The notes beneath the pieces are model-generated. The model ran no database searches. It was not told the origin of the DNA and worked only from the letters and a program-made list of their open reading frames with translations. The position numbers were made by a program, and so were the translations under genes. This document shows, in pieces, positions 1 through 7,376 of a stretch of DNA of 64,000 nucleotides. The stretch comes from Actinocorallia populi. GTDB lineage: Bacteria > Actinomycetota > Actinomycetes > Streptosporangiales > Streptosporangiaceae. The stretch is taken from the NCBI RefSeq assembly GCF_002995495.1, contig NZ_PVZV01000004.1:248001-312000 (forward strand), in the 5' to 3' direction. How positions within the stretch are numbered: the first letter of the stretch is position 1; every line of letters starts with the position of its first letter.

Positions 1-625
1 CGCCACGGCCCCGTACGCGGTGTTCGAGAACGCCGGGCAGGACTGCTGCGCCCGCTCCCGGATCCTCGTGCAGGCGTCCGCCTACGAACGGTTCATGGAA
101 CTGCTGGAGCCGGCCGTCGAAGGCGTCGTCGTGGGCGACCCGTCCGCCGAGGAGACCGAGGTAGGACCGCTGATCAGCGCCGAGCACCGGGCGAAGGTCG
201 CCTCCTACGTCCCCGACGGCGCCCCCGTGGCCTTCCGCGGCACCGCGCCCGACGGGCCCGGCTTCTGGTACCCGCCGACCGTCCTGGCCGCGACCGACCC
301 CCGCGACCTCCCCGCCTGGCACGAAGAGGTCTTCGGACCCGTCGCCACCGTCGTGCCCTTCACCGACGAGGCCGACGCCGTCCGGATCGCCAACGACACC
401 GCCTACGGCCTGTCCGGCTCCATCTGGACCCGCGACCTCGGCCGCGCCCTGCGCACCGCCCGCGCCGTCGAAGCGGGCAACCTGTCGGTCAACTCCCACT
501 CCTCGGTGCGCTACTGGACGCCCTTCGGCGGCTTCAAACAGTCCGGGCTCGGCCGCGAACTCGGCCCCGACGCCCTCGACGCCTTCACCGAGACCAAGAA
601 CGTCTTCCTGGCCACAGAACCTTGA
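1..625 (+). CDS. Aldehyde dehydrogenase, C-terminal fragment
   Basis: NAD(P)-dependent aldehyde dehydrogenase whose first part lies before the window; the frame is open from base 2. The visible 207 residues hold the catalytic cysteine region (NAGQDCCARSR), then EEVFGPVATVVPF and the C-terminal FGGFKQSGLGRELG signature. These are hallmarks of the ALDH superfamily, which oxidises aldehydes to acids in the cytoplasm. The stop codon is followed closely by an SDR gene, so the two are probably co-transcribed for an alcohol/aldehyde oxidation route. Substrate cannot be told from this fragment; gamma-aminobutyraldehyde or betaine aldehyde dehydrogenases are among the possible relatives. Confidence 0.9.
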   Translation, partial: ATAPYAVFENAGQDCCARSRILVQASAYERFMELLEPAVEGVVVGDPSAEETEVGPLISAEHRAKVASYVPDGAPVAFRGTAPDGPGFWYPPTVLAATDPRDLPAWHEEVFGPVATVVPFTDEADAVRIANDTAYGLSGSIWTRDLGRALRTARAVEAGNLSVNSHSSVRYWTPFGGFKQSGLGRELGPDALDAFTETKNVFLATEP

Positions 626-639
626 ACGGAGCCACCGGC

Positions 640-1407
640 ATGCAACGACTCGCGGGCAGGATCGCCGTCGTCACCGGAGCCCTCGGCGGGATCGGCCTCG
701 CCACCGCCCGGCGCCTCACCGCCGAAGGGGCCACCGTCGTCCTGGCCGACCTCGCCGAACCCGAAGAGGGCCGCAGGTACGCCGACGAACTCGACGGCCT
801 CTACCTCAAGGCGGACGTGACCGACGAAGAAACGGTGGAAGCGCTCTTCCGCACCGCCCACGACACCTACGGCACCGTCGACATCGCCTTCAACAACGCC
901 GGAATCTCCCCACCTGAAGACGACTCCATCCTCCAAACCGGACTCGACACCTGGAAACGCGTTCAAGAGACCAACCTCACCAGCGTCTACCTCTGCTGCA
1001 AACACGTCATCCCGTACATGCGCGCCCAGGAAAAAGGCTCCATCATCAACACCGCGTCCTTCGTCGCGCGCATGGGCGCCGCCACCTCCCAGATCTCCTA
1101 CACCGCCTCCAAAGGAGGCGTCCTCGCCATGACCCGCGAACTCGGCGTGCAATTCGCCCGCGAAGGCATCCGCGTCAACGCCCTCTCCCCGGGCCCCGTC
1201 AACACCCCCCTCCTGCGCGAACTCTTCGCCGAAGACCCCGAACGCGCAGCCCGCCGCCTCGTCCACGCCCCCATGGGCCGCTTCGCCGAAGCCGACGAGA
1301 TCGCCGCCGCCGTCGCCTTCCTCGCCTCGGACGACGCCTCCTACATCACCGCCGCGGAGTTCCTCGTCGACGGCGGCATCACCGGCGCCTACGTCACACC
1401 CCTGTGA
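640..1407 (+). CDS. SDR family NAD(P)-dependent oxidoreductase
   Basis: Classical short-chain dehydrogenase/reductase of 255 aa. Visible motifs are the cofactor loop TGALGGIG (residues 12-19), NNAG at 85-88, the catalytic Ser in NTAS (140), and YTASK (Tyr154, Lys158). I chose the ATG preceded by GGAG; an in-frame TTG 18 bases upstream overlaps the dehydrogenase stop and would add only six residues. Its 15-base distance from the aldehyde dehydrogenase suggests translational coupling and a shared pathway, for example alcohol then aldehyde oxidation. The C-terminal pattern FLVDGGITGAY is typical of SDRs acting on small polar substrates or acyl chains. Substrate unknown. Confidence 0.9.
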   Translation: MQRLAGRIAVVTGALGGIGLATARRLTAEGATVVLADLAEPEEGRRYADELDGLYLKADVTDEETVEALFRTAHDTYGTVDIAFNNAGISPPEDDSILQTGLDTWKRVQETNLTSVYLCCKHVIPYMRAQEKGSIINTASFVARMGAATSQISYTASKGGVLAMTRELGVQFAREGIRVNALSPGPVNTPLLRELFAEDPERAARRLVHAPMGRFAEADEIAAAVAFLASDDASYITAAEFLVDGGITGAYVTPL

Positions 1408-1426
1408 CCAGGCACGGAACCCCGGT

Positions 1427-1455
1427 TTGCGTAAGCACGCCAGGCCCCATAACCT
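1427..1455 (+). promoter_or_regulatory. Promoter of first initiator tRNA
   Basis: TTGCGT (-35), a 17-base spacer and TAACCT (-10), ending 13 bases before the tRNA 5' end. The same arrangement with TAGCCT recurs before the second tRNA copy, which supports it. Confidence 0.6.
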
Positions 1456-1468
1456 TTGAACACAACGA

Positions 1469-1542
1469 CGCGGGGTGGAGCAGTTCGGTAGCTCGCTGGG
1501 CTCATAACCCAGAGGTCGCAGGTTCAAATCCTGTCCCCGCTA
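1469..1542 (+). tRNA. tRNA-fMet (initiator), anticodon CAU, copy 1
   Basis: 74-nt tRNA without encoded CCA. The acceptor stem CGCGGGG/CCCCGCT leaves position 1 unpaired with 72 (C:U), and the anticodon stem CTGGG-CTCATAA-CCCAG has three consecutive G:C pairs next to the loop. Both are hallmarks of initiator rather than elongator tRNA-Met. The T-arm GCAGG-TTCAAAT-CCTGT is intact. It has its own promoter and a downstream hairpin. Confidence 0.95.
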
Positions 1543-1564
1543 CGAGAATGAGGCCTCCGTGGTC

Positions 1565-1606
1565 GCGAACCTTCGGTTCGCTTCCGCGGGGGTCTCTTCG
1601 CTTTTT
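1565..1606 (+). terminator. Hairpin after tRNA copy 1
   Basis: Perfect 7-bp stem GCGAACC-TTC-GGTTCGC, with a short T-run (CTTTTT) about 20 bases later. Weaker than the copy-2 terminator; the T-run is displaced. Confidence 0.4.
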
Positions 1607-1748
1607 CCGGGGGGCGACCCCCGGAGCCCCCGATGTGGGGGCAGGCCCCCACGCCCCCTCCTGTGGTGCTGCTTTCTCGTGGTGCTGTGGAAAGGGGCGG
1701 GGTTTTGGTGGGGCTTGGGTTTGGGTTTCGAGGGGGTGGGGCTCTGGT

Positions 1749-1777
1749 TTGCGTAAGCACGCCAGGGGTCATAGCCT
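1749..1777 (+). promoter_or_regulatory. Promoter of second initiator tRNA
   Basis: TTGCGT, 17-base spacer, TAGCCT; the same geometry relative to the tRNA as in copy 1. Confidence 0.6.
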
Positions 1778-1790
1778 TTGAACACAACGA

Positions 1791-1864
1791 CGCGGGGTGG
1801 AGCAGTTCGGTAGCTCGCTGGGCTCATAACCCAGAGGTCGCAGGTTCAAATCCTGTCCCCGCTA
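1791..1864 (+). tRNA. tRNA-fMet (initiator), anticodon CAU, copy 2
   Basis: Identical in sequence to the first copy 322 bases upstream, with the C1:U72 mismatch and GGG/CCC anticodon stem of initiator tRNA, no encoded CCA. Own promoter and a strong terminator. Confidence 0.95.
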
Positions 1865-1885
1865 CGAGAATGGGCCTTCGTGGTC

Positions 1886-1935
1886 GCGAATCTTTGGTTC
1901 GCTTCCGCGGGGGTCCTTTTTTTGTTGTTTTTTGG
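1886..1935 (+). terminator. Terminator of tRNA copy 2
   Basis: Stem GCGAATC-TTT-GGTTCGC followed by a long T-rich run (TTTTTTTGTTGTTTTTT) at about 1917-1933. Confidence 0.65.
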
Positions 1936-2005
1936 GAGAGGTTCTTGTGGTTCGGCCTTGGGTGGGGGGTGTGGGGGAGGGCTTTCTGGGGGGAAGGATG
2001 GGGGT

Positions 2006-2299
2006 ATGGCGCAGACGTGTGGGCATCTGGACCAGGTGGACGTGGGGGCGGGGCCCTCGGGGGAGGGGTGCGAGGAGTGCTCGCGGAGCGGGGGGCGGTG
2101 GGTGCATCTGCGGATGTGCCGGACGTGTGGGCATGTGGGGTGTTGTGATTCGTCGCCGAACCGGCATGCGACGGCGCACCGGGCGGCCACGGGGCATCCG
2201 GTGGTGTCCTCCTTCGAGCCGGGGGAGGACTGGTGGTGGTGTTACGAGGACCAGGTGATGTTCGGGGTCGAGGGGGCTCCGGATTATGCGCATTCGTGA
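2006..2299 (+). CDS. UBP-type zinc finger protein
   Basis: 97-aa protein that is almost entirely a UBP (ubiquitin-hydrolase type) zinc finger: CGHLDQV near the N-terminus, CEEC, the CRTCGHVGCCDSS core, HATAHRAATGHP and an aromatic WWWCYED tail. The Cys/His spacing fits the zf-UBP family, which in eukaryotes binds ubiquitin C-termini; the role in actinobacteria is not established. The ATG follows a purine-rich stretch (GGGAAGGATGGGGG). The next gene starts about 20 bases after the stop, so it is probably co-transcribed with the flavoprotein and kinase downstream. Inference: a small binding or regulatory subunit of that module. Confidence 0.8.
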   Translation: MAQTCGHLDQVDVGAGPSGEGCEECSRSGGRWVHLRMCRTCGHVGCCDSSPNRHATAHRAATGHPVVSSFEPGEDWWWCYEDQVMFGVEGAPDYAHS

Positions 2300-2319
2300 G
2301 ATTCGTGTTGCATGGGCGC

Positions 2320-4044
2320 ATGATCCAGGTGGATGAGGGCGCCGAGCGGGGCGCCGGGCGGGCCGGGGCGGCTGAGCAGGGGGAGCAGGAGCGCAAGGCG
2401 GTCCTGCTGACCGTCGACGATGATCCGGCGGTGTCCCGGGCGGTGGCGCGGGACCTGCGGAAGCGGTACGGGCGGGAGTTGCGGGTCGTGCGGGCCGGGT
2501 CGGGGGGCGAGGGGCTCGAGGTGCTCCGGGAGCTCAAACTCCGGGGGCAGCGGGTGGCGGTGGTGCTGGCCGACTACCGGATGCCGGAGATGAGCGGTAT
2601 CGAGTTCCTCGAGGCGGCGATGGACCTCTTCCCGCGGGCGCGGCGGGCGCTGCTGACGGCCTACGCCGACACGGACGCGGCCATCGCGGCGATCAACGTG
2701 GTGGACGTGGACCACTACCTGCTCAAGCCCTGGGACCCGCCGGAGGAGAAGCTCTACCCGGTGGTGGACGCGATGCTGGAGGCCTACCGGCGGGAGCCCG
2801 ACGCGCCCGTCGCGGAGACCAAGGTGATCGGGAACCGGTGGTCGCGCCCGTCGTACGAGGTCCGCGACTTCCTGGCGCGCAACGCGGTGCCCTACCGCTG
2901 GCTCTCGGACTCCTCGCCCGAGGCGGTGCGCCTGCTCAAGGCGGCCGAGGTGGAGGGCGGCGAGCTTCCGGTCGTGATCACTTCCGAGGGGACGGCGCTG
3001 GTCGCCCCCTCCGGCGCGGAGCTCGCCGACGCGGTGGGGCTGTCCACCACCCCGGCCACCGACTTCTACGACCTGATCGTCGTGGGGGGCGGGCCGGCGG
3101 GGCTGGGGGCGGCCGTCTACGGGGCCTCCGAGGGGCTGCGGACGCTGCTGGTGGAGCGGCAGGCCACCGGAGGCCAGGCCGGGCAGTCGTCGCGGATCGA
3201 GAACTACCTGGGCTTCCCCGACGGGGTGTCGGGGGCGCAGCTCACCGACCGGGCGCGGCGGCAGGCCGTCAAGTTCGGCACCGAGATCCTCACCTCCTGC
3301 GACGTCGTCGGGCTGCGGGCCGAGGGGCCGGCGCGGGTGCTCACCTTCGGCGACGGGCGGGAGATCTCCGCGCACTCCGTGATCATCGCGACCGGGGTGT
3401 CCTACCGGGAGCTGGAGGCGCCCGGGGTCGCGGACCTCACCGGCCGCGGCGTCTTCTACGGCTCGGCGATGACCGAGGCCGCCCACTGCACGGACGAGGA
3501 CGTCTACCTCGTGGGCGGCGCCAACTCCGCGGGCCAGGCGGCTGTCTACTTCGCCAGGTACGCGCCCTCGGTCACCCTGCTGGTGCGGGGCGAGTCCCTG
3601 GAGGCGAGCATGTCCCACTACCTGATCGAGCAGCTGCGCGGCCTGGACAACGTGCACGTCCGGCTGCGGACCCAGGTCACCGGGGCGTTCGGCGACCAGG
3701 GCCTGGAGCGGTTGTGCCTGACCGGCCCCGAGGGCGGCGGCGAGGAGGTGCCCGCGGGCCACCTCTTCGTCTTCATCGGCGCCCGCCCGCACACCGACTG
3801 GCTCGAGGGCGTGGTGGAACGCGACGAACGCGGCTTCATCCGGACCGGCACCGACCTGGTGGTGGACGGGCGGCGGCCGGCCGACTGGCTGCCCGACCGC
3901 GATCCGTGGCTGCTGGAGTCCAGCATGCCGGGCGTGTTCGTGGCCGGCGACGTGCGGTCGGACTCGGTCAAGCGGGTCGCCTCCGCCGTCGGCGAGGGTG
4001 CGATGGCGGTGACGCTCGTCCACCGCTACCTGGGCGCGTCATGA
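2320..4044 (+). CDS. REC / glutaredoxin-like / thioredoxin reductase-like fusion flavoprotein
   Basis: 574-aa three-part protein. Residues ~26-150 are a response-regulator receiver: DDD at 33-35, phospho-acceptor Asp85 in VLADYRMP, Lys136 in LLKPW. Residues ~165-245 resemble a glutaredoxin-like fold, but the CxxC position reads WSRPS. Residues ~250-574 are a thioredoxin-reductase-like FAD/NAD(P)H enzyme: GGGPAGLG at 257-264, GGQAGQSSRIENYLGFP, and GGANSAGQAA. The redox CxxC of true thioredoxin reductase is absent; that segment reads YGSAMTEAAHC. So this is not a classical thioredoxin reductase. A GTG farther upstream is possible; I chose the ATG nearest the receiver domain. Its stop overlaps the kinase start (ATGA). 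Likely a phosphorylation-controlled flavin oxidoreductase; substrate unknown. Confidence 0.85.
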   Translation: MIQVDEGAERGAGRAGAAEQGEQERKAVLLTVDDDPAVSRAVARDLRKRYGRELRVVRAGSGGEGLEVLRELKLRGQRVAVVLADYRMPEMSGIEFLEAAMDLFPRARRALLTAYADTDAAIAAINVVDVDHYLLKPWDPPEEKLYPVVDAMLEAYRREPDAPVAETKVIGNRWSRPSYEVRDFLARNAVPYRWLSDSSPEAVRLLKAAEVEGGELPVVITSEGTALVAPSGAELADAVGLSTTPATDFYDLIVVGGGPAGLGAAVYGASEGLRTLLVERQATGGQAGQSSRIENYLGFPDGVSGAQLTDRARRQAVKFGTEILTSCDVVGLRAEGPARVLTFGDGREISAHSVIIATGVSYRELEAPGVADLTGRGVFYGSAMTEAAHCTDEDVYLVGGANSAGQAAVYFARYAPSVTLLVRGESLEASMSHYLIEQLRGLDNVHVRLRTQVTGAFGDQGLERLCLTGPEGGGEEVPAGHLFVFIGARPHTDWLEGVVERDERGFIRTGTDLVVDGRRPADWLPDRDPWLLESSMPGVFVAGDVRSDSVKRVASAVGEGAMAVTLVHRYLGAS

Positions 4045-5504
4045 CCGGGCGCCTGGGCCCGGCGGAGCTGCGCGAACTGTTCCTGTTCGAGCACCTCGAC
4101 GACACGCAGCTCGACTGGCTGGCCGGGCACGGCTGGGTGGAGGACGCCGAGGCCGGCACCGCGGTGCTGGCCGAGGGCGCGCCCGCCGAACGGCTGGCGG
4201 TGCTGCTGTCCGGCACGCTCCGGCTGTGCCAGCGGGTCGGCAGGGACGAGGTCGAGGTCGTCCGCACCGACCAGGCGGGCGTCTACGCCGGAGCCACCCG
4301 CGCCTACCTGCCCGAGGGCGACACGCAGTACACCGCCACGGTCTGGGCGGTCACCGGCTGCCGGTTCTGGTTCCTGAGCAGCGCCGACTTCTCGGAGTTC
4401 ATGCACCGCTGGTTCCCCATGGCCATCCACCTGCTGGAGGGCCTGTTCCTGGGGATGCGCGCCAACCAGGCGGTCGTCGCCCAGCGCCAGCAGCTGCTCG
4501 CGCTGGGCGCGCTGTCGGCGGGGCTGACCCACGAGCTCAACAACCCGGCGGCCGCCGCCGTCAGGGCCGCCGACGCGCTGCGCGGGCGGGTCGCCGGGAC
4601 GCGGCGCAAGCTGGCGATGCTCGCGCACGACCAGATCGACCCGCGGCTGCTGATGCTGCTCGTCGACGTGCAGGAGGAGGCGGTCCAGCGGATCGCGGCG
4701 GCGCCGAAGCTGAGCGCGGTGGCCGAGGCCGAACGCGAGGACGAGCTGACCGACTGGCTGGAGGACCACGAGGTGGGGGAGGCCTGGGAGCTGGCGCCGA
4801 TCTTCACCGGGGCGGGCACCACCACGGACTTCCTGGACCGGCTGGCGGAGTCCGCGCCCCCGGGGCTGCTGGAGGGCGCGGTCCGCTGGCTGGCCTACAC
4901 CCTGGAGGCCGAGCTGCTGCTGGGCGAGATCACCGAGTCGGTCACCCGGATCTCCAGCCTGGTCGGCGCCGCCCGGCAGTACTCCCATCTGGACCGGACC
5001 CCCTACGAGCGGGTGGACGTCCACGAGGGCCTGGAGAGCACCCTGGTCATGCTGGGGGCCAAGCTGGAGGGCGTGCGGGTGGTCACCGAGTTCGACCGGT
5101 CGCTGCCGCCCGTGCCGGTGTTCGCCGGGGAGCTCCACCAGGTGTGGACGAACCTGATCGACAACGCGGTGCAGGCCATGGGCGGCTCCGGCACCCTGAC
5201 CCTGCGCACCGCCCCGGACGGCGACCACGCGCGCATCGAGGTCCGCGACACCGGCCCCGGCGTGCCCCCGGAGCTCAGGGGCCGCATCTTCGAGCCGTTC
5301 TTCACCACCAAGCCGGTCGGGCAGGGCACCGGCCTGGGCCTGGACATCTCCTACCGGATCGTGGTCGGCCGCCACGGCGGCGACCTGAACGTCGAGTCCG
5401 AGCCCGGCGACACCCGGTTCATCGTGCGGCTTCCCCTGAGAGATCGGCCTTCGTCGGAGGGCGCTGCGGAGGATCGGGGAGAAGCGGCCGGATCCGCACC
5501 CTGA
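4041..5504 (+). CDS. Sensor histidine kinase with cyclic-nucleotide-binding-like domain
   Basis: 487 aa, no membrane segment. Residues ~1-140 form a cNMP-binding (Crp-like) beta-barrel (LFEHLDDTQLDWLA ... VLLSGTLRL). The phospho-acceptor His164 lies in SAGLTHELNNPA, a PhoQ/NtrB-like H-box. The C-terminal ATPase shows NLIDNAVQAM (N-box), DTGPGVP (G1) and FFTTKPVGQGTGLGL (F/G2). It overlaps the preceding flavoprotein gene by four bases, so it is the obvious phosphodonor for the receiver fused to that enzyme. It should be a cytoplasmic sensor of a nucleotide or redox ligand. Its last 86 bases overlap the 3' end of a convergent gene. Confidence 0.9.
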   Translation: MTGRLGPAELRELFLFEHLDDTQLDWLAGHGWVEDAEAGTAVLAEGAPAERLAVLLSGTLRLCQRVGRDEVEVVRTDQAGVYAGATRAYLPEGDTQYTATVWAVTGCRFWFLSSADFSEFMHRWFPMAIHLLEGLFLGMRANQAVVAQRQQLLALGALSAGLTHELNNPAAAAVRAADALRGRVAGTRRKLAMLAHDQIDPRLLMLLVDVQEEAVQRIAAAPKLSAVAEAEREDELTDWLEDHEVGEAWELAPIFTGAGTTTDFLDRLAESAPPGLLEGAVRWLAYTLEAELLLGEITESVTRISSLVGAARQYSHLDRTPYERVDVHEGLESTLVMLGAKLEGVRVVTEFDRSLPPVPVFAGELHQVWTNLIDNAVQAMGGSGTLTLRTAPDGDHARIEVRDTGPGVPPELRGRIFEPFFTTKPVGQGTGLGLDISYRIVVGRHGGDLNVESEPGDTRFIVRLPLRDRPSSEGAAEDRGEAAGSAP

Positions 5505-6051
5505 AGGCGGCGCGGTTGTCCTCCTCCGTCAGTTCCGGGGTCTGCGAGTCCACCTGGAGGGCGATCCGGGGCCTGGCCGACGCGGCGTCGGACTCGCGCA
5601 GCCGCGCGGCCTTCAGCTCCAGCGGCACCAGCCGGTGCCCGGCGGAGCCGATCCGCTTCCACCGGCAGGTGATCGTGGTGACGCCCTCGGGGGAGAGGCT
5701 GGAGGCCGCCCGGCGGCAGCCGGAGGTGTCGGTCGCCGTCAGCTCCTTGGGCAGGGTCACGGTGAGCACGGGCCGGACGGCTTCGGCGGGGCCGCCGTTG
5801 GCGACGTTGACGAACGCCGTCCCCGTCCGTCCCGGCCGCAGCGACCACAGGTCCCCGGCGACGGTCAGGTCGGCGGAGGAGGGGTCGAGCCGGGCCGGGT
5901 CGAGCCAGGCCGGGTCGGCGGTCGCGAACGCGTCGCGCGCCGGCACGGGCGGCACCGTTTCGGGCAGGGCCGCGGGCAGGGCCGCCGCCGTCCCCGGCAG
6001 GGCCAGGGCCGCGGCGGACCAGAGGGCAGTCCAGATCGTCCATCCGCTCAC
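5419..6051 (-). CDS. Secreted hypothetical protein
   Basis: 210 aa starting at GTG with a signal peptide (SGWTIWTALWSAAALALPG). The mature part is beta-rich with FVNVANGGPAE, VLTVTLPKELT and two cysteines that could form a disulfide (SGCRRAA ... TITCRW), like DUF11/CARDB-type extracellular beta-sandwich domains. The frame choice rests on the signal peptide and the coherent beta-strand pattern. No good ribosome site is visible. It converges on, and overlaps, the histidine kinase gene. Function unknown; possibly a cell-surface adhesion or wall-binding protein. Confidence 0.6.
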   Translation of the reverse strand: MSGWTIWTALWSAAALALPGTAAALPAALPETVPPVPARDAFATADPAWLDPARLDPSSADLTVAGDLWSLRPGRTGTAFVNVANGGPAEAVRPVLTVTLPKELTATDTSGCRRAASSLSPEGVTTITCRWKRIGSAGHRLVPLELKAARLRESDAASARPRIALQVDSQTPELTEEDNRAAFRVRIRPLLPDPPQRPPTKADLSGEAAR

Positions 6052-6161
6052 GGCATCGAGTGGTAGCAGGACACCGCGGCCGCGGCCTCCCGCCGCTCCG
6101 GAGGCGGCGGGAAGAGCACGCGTTCTTGGGCGGGGCGTGAAGAACCGGCCGGCCGGACCGG

Positions 6162-7247
6162 CTACTTGTACCGGGGCGCGGACCGGAAGGCGCGCCCGGC
6201 CGGGGTGGGGGAGCCGTCCGGGTCGTACAGGCCGGTGCCGCTGCGGTCCGTGGGCAGCGCGAACCAGGCGTAGCGCTTGACGTAGGGCTCGCCGCGGAGC
6301 ATCTTCGCGGCCTGGCGGAGGAACGCGGCCTGCTGCTTCTGCGACGGGTAGCGGGGCGCGCCCCGGGTGAAGTCGGTCAGCGCGAACTCCGTCAGCCAGA
6401 TCGGCTTCTTGTAGCGCTTGTGGACCTTGCGCAGGTAGCTCCGCAGCTGAAGGGCCGCGGGCTTGGCGCGGAAGTCCGCGCCGTACCAGTGCAGGGTGAT
6501 GAAGTCGACGCGCAGCTTGCGCTTCTTGGCGCCCTTCATGAACCGGTCGAGCCAGCCGCCGGGCAGCTCGCCGCCGGTGGCGACGGACGGGCTGCCCAGG
6601 ATCAGGCCGGTCCGCACCAGCCGCGGCCACAGGTCCAGCGCCTGCTCGACCGACATGTTCGCCTGGTCGCCGAGGTCGGGCTCGTTGAAGCCGAGCAGGT
6701 AGCGGTAGCCGCGGCCCTTGACCTTGGCCACGTCGTCGATGGTGGCCGCACGGTGGATCATCGGGACGAACTCCACGCCCGCGGGCGCGGCGATGCCCGC
6801 CCGGTCGGGGCCCCAGCCGTAGAACCAGCACGCGCGGGAGTTCTTGATCGAGGCCTTCGACTTCGGGTAGGCCCAGGTCGCCACGCCCTTGAAGCAGGGC
6901 TTTTTGCGTTCGGCCCGGTCGCCGGCGGCGCGCTTGTCGAGCATCGGCGGGACCTGCTGCCCGGCCAGGGGGGCGCGGTCCGAGCCGGTGGCGCCGACGA
7001 CGTCCCGGGGTTCGGCGGCCGCGTGCACCCGCGGCTCCTGCCGCGCGCCCTCCTTGGGCCGGGCCTCGGGCACCTGCTCCTCCTGCGCGCCCGGGGCGAC
7101 CGGCTGCGGGCTGACCCAGCCCACCGGGCGCGGGTCGCGCTGGTCGGTGATGACGTATCCGGCCAGCCCGGTGAGGGACGCGGCGAACAGGCCGACGGCC
7201 GCGGCCTCCAGGGAGCGGCGTTTCGTGCGGGCGGAGGGCACGCGCAT
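6162..7247 (-). CDS. GH128-like glycosyl hydrolase (Asl1 catalytic domain)
   Basis: 361-aa secreted or membrane-anchored enzyme. A basic N-terminus and hydrophobic segment (AAAVGLFAASLTGLAGYVI, ~16-34) precede a low-complexity linker, then a TIM-barrel from ~115. Catalytic candidates are Glu189 in LLGFNEPD (acid/base) and Glu287 in WLTEFAL (nucleophile), with LHWYG between them, the pattern of Asl1/GH128 beta-1,3-glucanases. The 3' end carries the usual SPTPAGRAF tail. Probably hydrolyses fungal or plant beta-1,3-glucan outside the cell. Divergent from the gene to the right. Confidence 0.85.
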   Translation of the reverse strand: MRVPSARTKRRSLEAAAVGLFAASLTGLAGYVITDQRDPRPVGWVSPQPVAPGAQEEQVPEARPKEGARQEPRVHAAAEPRDVVGATGSDRAPLAGQQVPPMLDKRAAGDRAERKKPCFKGVATWAYPKSKASIKNSRACWFYGWGPDRAGIAAPAGVEFVPMIHRAATIDDVAKVKGRGYRYLLGFNEPDLGDQANMSVEQALDLWPRLVRTGLILGSPSVATGGELPGGWLDRFMKGAKKRKLRVDFITLHWYGADFRAKPAALQLRSYLRKVHKRYKKPIWLTEFALTDFTRGAPRYPSQKQQAAFLRQAAKMLRGEPYVKRYAWFALPTDRSGTGLYDPDGSPTPAGRAFRSAPRYK

Positions 7248-7376
7248 GATGGCTTTCGACTCCGGGGGATCGGGTATCCGGGGACTGCAACTGTCTCATA
7301 GATCATTAAGTTCCGTCCGCTTCCATCCGAAAGGGTGCCGTGTAAGTTGACTGTCCGATGCGGAAAGGGGAACCGG

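Larger units (their letters stand above)
1424..1598 (+). repeat. Duplicated tRNA-fMet unit, copy 1
   Basis: About 170 bp of near-identical sequence spanning promoter, tRNA and downstream hairpin, repeated exactly 322 bases further on. The tRNA parts are identical; differences lie in flanks. No protein gene is visible in the remainder of 1543-2005: the bases between copies are G/T-rich without a credible reading frame. Confidence 0.85.
1746..1916 (+). repeat. Duplicated tRNA-fMet unit, copy 2
   Basis: Second copy of the promoter-tRNA-hairpin unit. Hairpin changes are partly compensated (GCGAATC/GGTTCGC keeps the stem with one G:T), which suggests the hairpin is under selection. Confidence 0.85.

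Noticed and set aside
2284-4023. Long minus-strand frame opposite the flavoprotein fusion
   Set aside because: Its translation is Arg/Gly/Pro/His-rich without domains; it is the GC-driven antisense shadow of a well-supported gene.
2320-4044. Calling the flavoprotein thioredoxin reductase trxB
   Set aside because: The redox CxxC is absent and extra receiver and glutaredoxin-like domains are present.
6089-6111. CCCGCCG/CGGCGGG hairpin as terminator of the GH128-like gene
   Set aside because: Stem is short with a nine-base loop and no T-run; may be chance in GC-rich DNA.
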